NCBI GenBank assembly: GCA_950295325.1
Contig: OX485808.1
Coordinates: forward strand, 14,448,501 to 14,512,500
Direction: 5' to 3'
Source of the DNA: Polytrichum commune
Lineage: Eukaryota; Streptophyta; Polytrichopsida; Polytrichales; Polytrichaceae
Length of the DNA stretch: 64,000 nucleotides
In this document: piece by piece, positions 58,443 to 64,000 of the stretch
Layout: each line of letters begins with the position of its first letter
Position numbering within the stretch: position 1 is the first letter of the stretch
Notes under the pieces: model-generated
The model's database searches: none
Told to the model about the DNA's origin: nothing
Seen by the model: only the letters and a program-made list of their open reading frames with translations
Made by a program: the position numbers and the translations under genes

Positions 58443-59454
58443 TTTCTCCCACGGCAATATTCCCTATAGTCCCTTGGTCTCAATTTGTGACTTGGCCAAT
58501 GGGCCACTCACTCCAATTCTACCTTTCTTTTTGGCTTTTTATTTTCTTTCCCTTGCTCCTAATGTGCTCTCTAAAAAACTAACTCTATCCCCAGGGAGTG
58601 CACTGTTCAAGTACTGTATTTATACACGTGGGTGCACAAAACGGGTATTATTTAAAACAAGCATGTACAAAATGTACGTACAAGAGACATATTGCTATTA
58701 AGCAAGAAGTAGATATACATGAGGCTATAGAAAAATATATGTAAAGTACGCATTTATGCGTTTACGCGTTCAAGTCAGACCTGGACCAAGAATCATGTGT
58801 TTTTTCATCCACTAAGTAACGACTTTATAACTAAAAATCCATGATTTGATATTATACATATAATAGGGCCATATTTTTGCATTTCCAAACATTTGTACAC
58901 ATGTTATATACAATTTCTGTATTTGTTTTTGGACTCTTGTGTACGTATGGAAATGTATTTTGAAGCAATGAGATTTGTAAGTATATTGCTTGATTTTAGC
59001 AAAAATAAAATGTATACAAGGGTATTTTAATAAGGGGCATGCACGCACATGATGCTTGGTTTTAATGAATAGTGCACTCCCTGAAACTCTATCTAACTTT
59101 TAAAACTCAATTCCTTTCTATTTCTTAAATAGCTCAAAGCAATTACCAATTCTAAGATTTTAGTGTTCCTAAGGTTAAATTAAAATGTGGGCACGTAATT
59201 GGGCTCACAATTTCGCAAATGAGGGCCTCAACTACTACACTCACTATGGGAAACGATGTCATGCCAAGGCAGTCGACATACTGGCCCATCCGGCAATGGA
59301 CGCGCGGCAGTGGGAAATGAGTATGAGGAAACCAAACATCATTTGCAGCGTTTGCGGTGAAGAGATGATTATCGCCCCATCACTGAGTTGTCACTTCTGA
59401 TGATTCGCCCTCATGGTGATTGAGGTCACGTCATGGATTACAGACAAATGTGGG
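58443..59454. other. AT-rich intergenic DNA
   Basis: A 71-codon plus frame (59,185-59,400) contains a CxxC pair (ICSVCGEEM), but nothing else supports a gene. The right edge is the start of the chimeric duplication. Confidence 0.35.
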
Positions 59455-59484
59455 ATGCTTGCATATTTGATATAGGTAGCATAC

Positions 59485-60455
59485 CAATATTTTGACTAGC
59501 CCCGCTAATCCACACCACTTGCACTAGACATGGATTACAATCACTAAAGGTAAGCGAGCCTTAAACGAACTTTTTAAGCTTTGAACCTAATTCTCGTAGG
59601 ATACAAAACATGCAATTAGTGCGCGAGAATTAGCAACTGCAAATCGTACCTGTCGTCAATTCCCTCATTATTTTCAGAGCTCATGAATACCTTATTCAAT
59701 ATCAAAGTGAAGATTCTTTCATATTAACTGATTATATAGGCCCTCCAATTTTGTTGATGACTATTGAGCCTACAATGCTCAAAAAAATTTAAGCACGTAG
59801 TTCAATCTCTTTAAAATTCACAAGAGATCTTTTTTGGAGTCCGTTCTTAGGTCCACACCTAACCACACACCACTCAAATATAGGAGTCCATTTAAGATGT
59901 CAAGTAACCAAATTAGGCCCTCTTACCTTACTAAATTGTTCCAGAATCATTTTCCACATGTAAGAGAATCCATCCAAGTAGTGCTGCTTCCAGAAACCAC
60001 AACAAATGTGCTCCCTTGGAAGCTCAAAAACTAACAAATTGCAGGAAAAGGAACTCTACAAGTTGCAAATCTTGGAGGTGACGAACCATTGAGATTGAAG
60101 AAGTTGAAATCCTCCTTACCTTGTCCTCGATTGCACTTCGTGGAGTCGGAGGCCGCCTACTCAACGCAAAATCCCCTGTAATAATCACAGACCAATTGTA
60201 ACCTCCAATTCCTACCACAACTGCAACCAAAATGCTCCTCAACATTCAGAGAGCTCTCGTAATGAAATTCCTATCCACAAATGGAGCTTGATTTTCAAAC
60301 CACGAAATCAAAAGTCGACTTGCAATTGCAGAACATCGAAAAACCTTGTGAAAGTTACAGATTCAAAAAGAGAACGAACCATCGGTGGTTGCAAAACTGT
60401 AGACGAAGAAAAGGAATGCCGGGAGCAGGAACGCTGCGGCCAGGAGGATCAACAT
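59485..60455 (-). pseudogene. 5' fragment of the SDR gene (exons 1-3 copy)
   Basis: Copies of exon 1 (hydrophobic anchor, starting MLILLAAAFLL, ATG near 60,455), exon 2 (GDFALSRRPPTPRS) and exon 3 (VVWISGASQN) are present with their introns. The acceptor of exon 3 has changed from GTGCAG to GTGCAAG. Exons 4-12 are absent, so no catalytic Tyr or Lys is encoded. Confidence 0.85.
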
Positions 60456-62167
60456 GGCTGGTGAATGGAGGAAAAACCTAGTTCCGCAATTGCATGTGCA
60501 ATGCAACAAAGGCAAAAACACAGAGTGTGAGCTTGACACAACATACAGAGCGAGAGAGACGGCTAAGATCTATACCTATATTAGATTTGAAAACCAGGGG
60601 TCAGGCAGGGTATGAGGAAACACAGAGCGCGTGGGTGGAGGAGGAAATCTACAAGAGAGATAGTTTTAAGAATCCAGTTATGAGAACAGAAACGAAAGGT
60701 TAATTTCTACAAAATGCATAGATTTCGGAAGTGGAAAGGTCACCAGGGCAACAGGGTATGTGGGTGTTATTTGGTTCGTTTTTCATCTTCTCCAACTTCT
60801 ACCGATCATATTCACACAACAAAAGTCGTGATGCATAATCAAATCTATGATGAAACATCTAGAAAAACCGGGTTCAAAATCAAACGTCCCCTGATTTAGT
60901 TATGGTTATCGGACATGCATGTTTGTTAATTTCTTAATTGAATACATAGATCCCCCAATTGTGTCCATTATTGAGTGTAGAATAGTTATTAATATTTGAA
61001 GACGTAGTCCAACCTCTTTTAAATACATGTCTTTATGATGTTGGCTCTTCGATCCTCCCGAACCACATACCGATCAAATAACTTAGAGGGGTCCGATTAA
61101 GAAAACAAGCTAGTTAATACCCAATCTACCTTTGGGCAACAGGGGAGAGTGGCATAATGAACCTGATACAACAGACAGAGCAAGAGAGATGGTTGAGATC
61201 TACATTCTTTATAGATTTTAGAACCAGGGGCTAGTAAGGGTAGACGAATCCCTAGCGGGAGGGTAAAATCTATAAAACAACATAGATCTGAGAACCAATC
61301 AAGCAGAGAGAACCAGAACCTGAGTGTGAAAGCGAAATCATGATATGTACAGAAACGGTAGATTTGGGAATTGGAACGACCAATAGGGGCAACAAGGAAG
61401 AGAGGCAAGGTGAGCCTGATGGAACAGACTGAGCGAGAGAGACAACCCGGATCTACGAATGGCATAGATCTAGCAACCAGTGGAGGGGGCAGGGGGAGGA
61501 CGAACATAGAGTGAGACTGAGGGTGGAGGATCGAATCCACGAGAGGGGTAGATTTGAGAACCCGGGCGTGAGAGTGGAAGCGAAATGGTGATATGTACTG
61601 GGGGAGTAGATTTAGAGTCAGAAAAGGCAAGGACAATGTGCCAAAATGTGTTCATATAAACACCACTGTTAGAGTGGGTCAAAAGTGGTCCAATTGTAGT
61701 TGTTGGAGGAGCTCTCGGTTAACCCAATATTAACATGCACTCCTTATTGGAGTAACTAGGTATAGAAGTGCAAGTATGTCTTCCTTCCTTTTTGGGATTA
61801 CTCGGTCAAACCATGTTACATTGGAGAATATTTGATATAGAATCACATTAGTACCTACTACCTCTATTAAACTATCATGTGATCCAAAAGCATGATATCA
61901 TCACGGGTACAACAATGTCCATCATGAATGACATAAGCTCGTTGGACATAGCATGTGCAAAGTATGCATCGCTAGAAACTACATGTCATTGCCCCATCTC
62001 CAATCCTTTTACAAGGTAAGAAGGATTCATACATTACGACACACAAAAGGTCCGTTGCCCAATCATAAATCAATCCGTAAGGTAAAAACCTCACGTGTGT
62101 AGCACCTTGTTGGGTCATGCTTAGCCTTTAGCCTTAACTTAGTAAGTTTCATGACACGGGGAACTTA

Positions 62168-62392
62168 CTCCACTAAATATTGTATTTAGTATCACTTACT
62201 ATTTGAAATTAGGCAATGCTATAACTACTTACTGTATTCTCATTCTTGGTTGTCAACAAAGGTCAAATTGGTTGTTTAAACATTATGGAACATCACCATC
62301 TTTACTCGGTAAAGTTTTACATCAATAGTAAAAGAAAGCAATATGTAATTCCAAATAGTGAGTGACACAAAAAAAGCATGATATTTAGTGTA
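62168..62392. mobile_element. MITE of the 231-bp family, duplicated copy
   Basis: Same element as 34,310-34,534, copied as part of the large duplication. It ends only about 22 bases from the chimeric join. Confidence 0.7.
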
Positions 62393-62962
62393 ATTGTTTG
62401 AATCTTGAGCAATGAACACTATATTCGTTAAATTGAGACTTTTTGGGCATTTTGAGACATTCACATAAATAAGAACAAGGATAAATGGAACACATATTGG
62501 AGAAAGTTGTAAGATGCGAACACTTTGAAGCAGGTGTTTAGACCAAGAACCCCATAAATAACTCATATTTGTGATGGTTTAGGGTGGGCAATCCAAATCT
62601 TAGACCACATTTAAGGGGAAACCTTAAAACATTCATATTATTGCACACAAAATATTAGAGCTTGTATGAATATGGTTTAGGTAGGGCAATCCAAACCATA
62701 GATCTTATTGAAGGGTAAATATGTTAACCAATATAATATTGCATACAAAATATTCCAAACTCATATTTATGATGGTTTAGGTAGGGCAATCCAAACCTTA
62801 GACCATATGGAAGGGGAAATCATGTCTAACTTATATTATTGCAAAAAAAAACATACAAAGTGTGGCATGTAAAATGCATATCATGCTAACACCACACATC
62901 CATTGGATAGTGCGACCCAAAATGTTCTTGCCTATGGCCCAAAACCCTACGCCTACTATGGC

Positions 62963-63788
62963 CTATCTAGCCTCGGATACTACCTCTTTTTCTTTTGCTT
63001 CATTTTCTTTTGTTTCTTTTTCTTTTTCCTCTTTTTCTTTTGCCTCTTTTTCTTTTGCTGCAGCTTCTTTTGCTCGCATTGCTTCAACATTCCTGAAAAT
63101 CTCCGCCCCGCGACTATAGCCATTCTTGGGGTGAACGCCATCAATAACACATTTTGGATTCCGTCGGCCGCCCGAATTATACGACGAAGAATTCGAATAC
63201 GATGAAGTGGACTGTCTTGCATTTCTGGTCATGGAGTAGAAACGCTCCAACTCGATGGACACACTAGCCCGCATAGGTTTACGGGTGGGAGCAACCTGCA
63301 ACGCGTCAATGCAAGAACACATGTGTTAGTTTAGGGAGGAAGACCCAAACGTGTCACACGTTCATTTTTTAAGTGCAAAATGATTGTAATGCGTGGATAA
63401 CCATGTTTTTTTTTTTGGGGGGGGGGGGGTTCACCTTGTCACCGGGGGCGTTCCCGTTGGAGTTGGCGAGGAGGGGCAAGGCATCCCGCAAAGGAATAGG
63501 AAGGGTGCCACTCCTCGTAGGCCGACCGTCCATCCGCAACCGTCGTTGAGGTGTAATATGGCCACCGGGTCGAGAGGGCGACGTCCGGACGCATTTGCGA
63601 TCTATGCCCTTTAGCGGCGACGGGGACGCAGATCGCCGGAAGATTCGCTTGGGTGGGGGGCTATCGACGACGCCGGCGTCAAGAGGCTCCTTGGAGTAGT
63701 CAATGGTTGACGCGGCGTCGTAAACGGTCTCGTAGAAGAAGCTCCCCAAGTCTGACTCGCTGACGATGTCAATCGAGGGCTCCAAACG
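62963..63788 (-). CDS. Second copy of terminal exons 5-6 of the large gene
   Basis: Exon 5 at 63,435-63,788 (118 codons) and exon 6 at 62,963-63,295 (110 residues plus stop), with the same splice sites as the 5-kb copy. Substitutions are few (for example PPKRIF for PPKQIF, VHPKNG for IHPKNG). The tail reads KEKEEKEKETKENEAKEKEV and ends VSEAR, more regular than in the first copy, which supports this as the less damaged version. Confidence 0.5.
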
Positions 63789-63937
63789 CTGGAGCCGAAA
63801 TTGGAACAAAACAAAACCCAAGGAAAAGGGGGGAGATAGAGCGCGTGAAAATCAAGATACATATGAAGTGTAAATTACACAAAATGGGCGGGCGCATACA
63901 CACACACACACACACACATACAAACACACGTACTGTC

Positions 63938-64000
63938 TCAAATGAGCTTGTTAAATTTCGCGTGAGATAACAACTCTCTGTACAAATGGTCTCGTGGATC
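63938..64000 (-). CDS. 3' end of a second FCP1-like exon, cut by the window edge
   Basis: It matches the last codons of the exon at 5,911-6,723, including the TGA after HAKFNKLI. The rest lies outside the window. Confidence 0.5.
   Translation of the reverse strand, partial: DPRDHLYRELLSHAKFNKLI

Larger units (their letters stand above)
59455..64000. repeat. Chimeric duplication joining two distant segments
   Basis: 59,455-62,414 copies 31,329-34,556 and continues without a gap into 62,415-64,000, a copy of 4,412-5,979, in the same orientation. The join is 'gagcaatg' then 'aacactatattcg'. The element or duplicate extends past the window. Confidence 0.9.

Noticed and set aside
59185-59400. 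Zinc-finger gene from a CxxC pair
   Set aside because: Only one CxxC pair in a 71-codon frame, with no second pair and no splice support.

Overview
The window reads as nuclear DNA of a land plant. Spliced genes carry canonical GT-AG introns, a plant-type mitochondrial phosphate carrier (PHT3) and the first exon of a class III peroxidase are present, and the rest is AT-rich DNA full of DNA-transposon debris and MITE-like repeats. A seed-free plant (fern, lycophyte or bryophyte) would fit the repeat content and the odd gene families, but that is inference; nothing here fixes the species.

Layout. 1-4.4 kb: AT-rich DNA, two MITE-like elements, then a strand-asymmetric C/A-rich tract. 4.9-11.9 kb (minus strand): a large gene whose six recognisable exons all join in phase 0. 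It encodes a ParB/sulfiredoxin-like segment, an N4/N6-type DNA-methylase-like fold, an acidic and repetitive linker, an FCP1/HAD-phosphatase-like domain and a Lys/Glu-rich tail. Several in-frame stop codons interrupt it. 7.2-16.1 kb: at least 27 copies of a 22-bp inverted repeat (arm GTTTGGGTCG, two free bases, reverse-complement arm). They sit in introns 1-3, inside exon 3, and in a tandem array upstream, and I found none elsewhere in the window. 13-27 kb: AT-rich repeats, including a 216-bp MITE family with CCGGGAAG ends, several families ending in CACTAAAT palindromes, a hAT remnant and a 57-bp tandem array.

27.1-32.3 kb (minus): a complete 12-exon short-chain dehydrogenase/reductase gene (325 aa). 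36.4-39.9 kb (plus): a complete two-exon PHT3 mitochondrial phosphate carrier (376 aa) with a tandemly duplicated leader and a repeat-built intron. 41-48 kb (minus): two diverged copies of an unrecognised repeat-family gene. 49.2-51.9 kb: a PIF/Harbinger element with its Myb/trihelix-like gene and DDE transposase in convergent orientation, both in one reading frame but with several nonsense codons. 53.5-56.9 kb: two 950-bp inverted arms flanking a peroxidase first exon. 59.5-64.0 kb: a chimeric duplication that joins a copy of 31.33-34.56 kb (exons 1-3 of the dehydrogenase plus upstream DNA) directly to a copy of 4.41-5.98 kb (3' exons of the large gene).

How it fits together. The two housekeeping-type genes (SDR and PHT3) look intact and are separated by transposon-derived DNA. 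The most unusual locus is the ParB-like/methylase-like/FCP1-like gene with its private palindrome family. It resembles a mobile or formerly mobile DNA-modification module that carries its own clustered binding-site-like repeats. That functional reading is a hypothesis.
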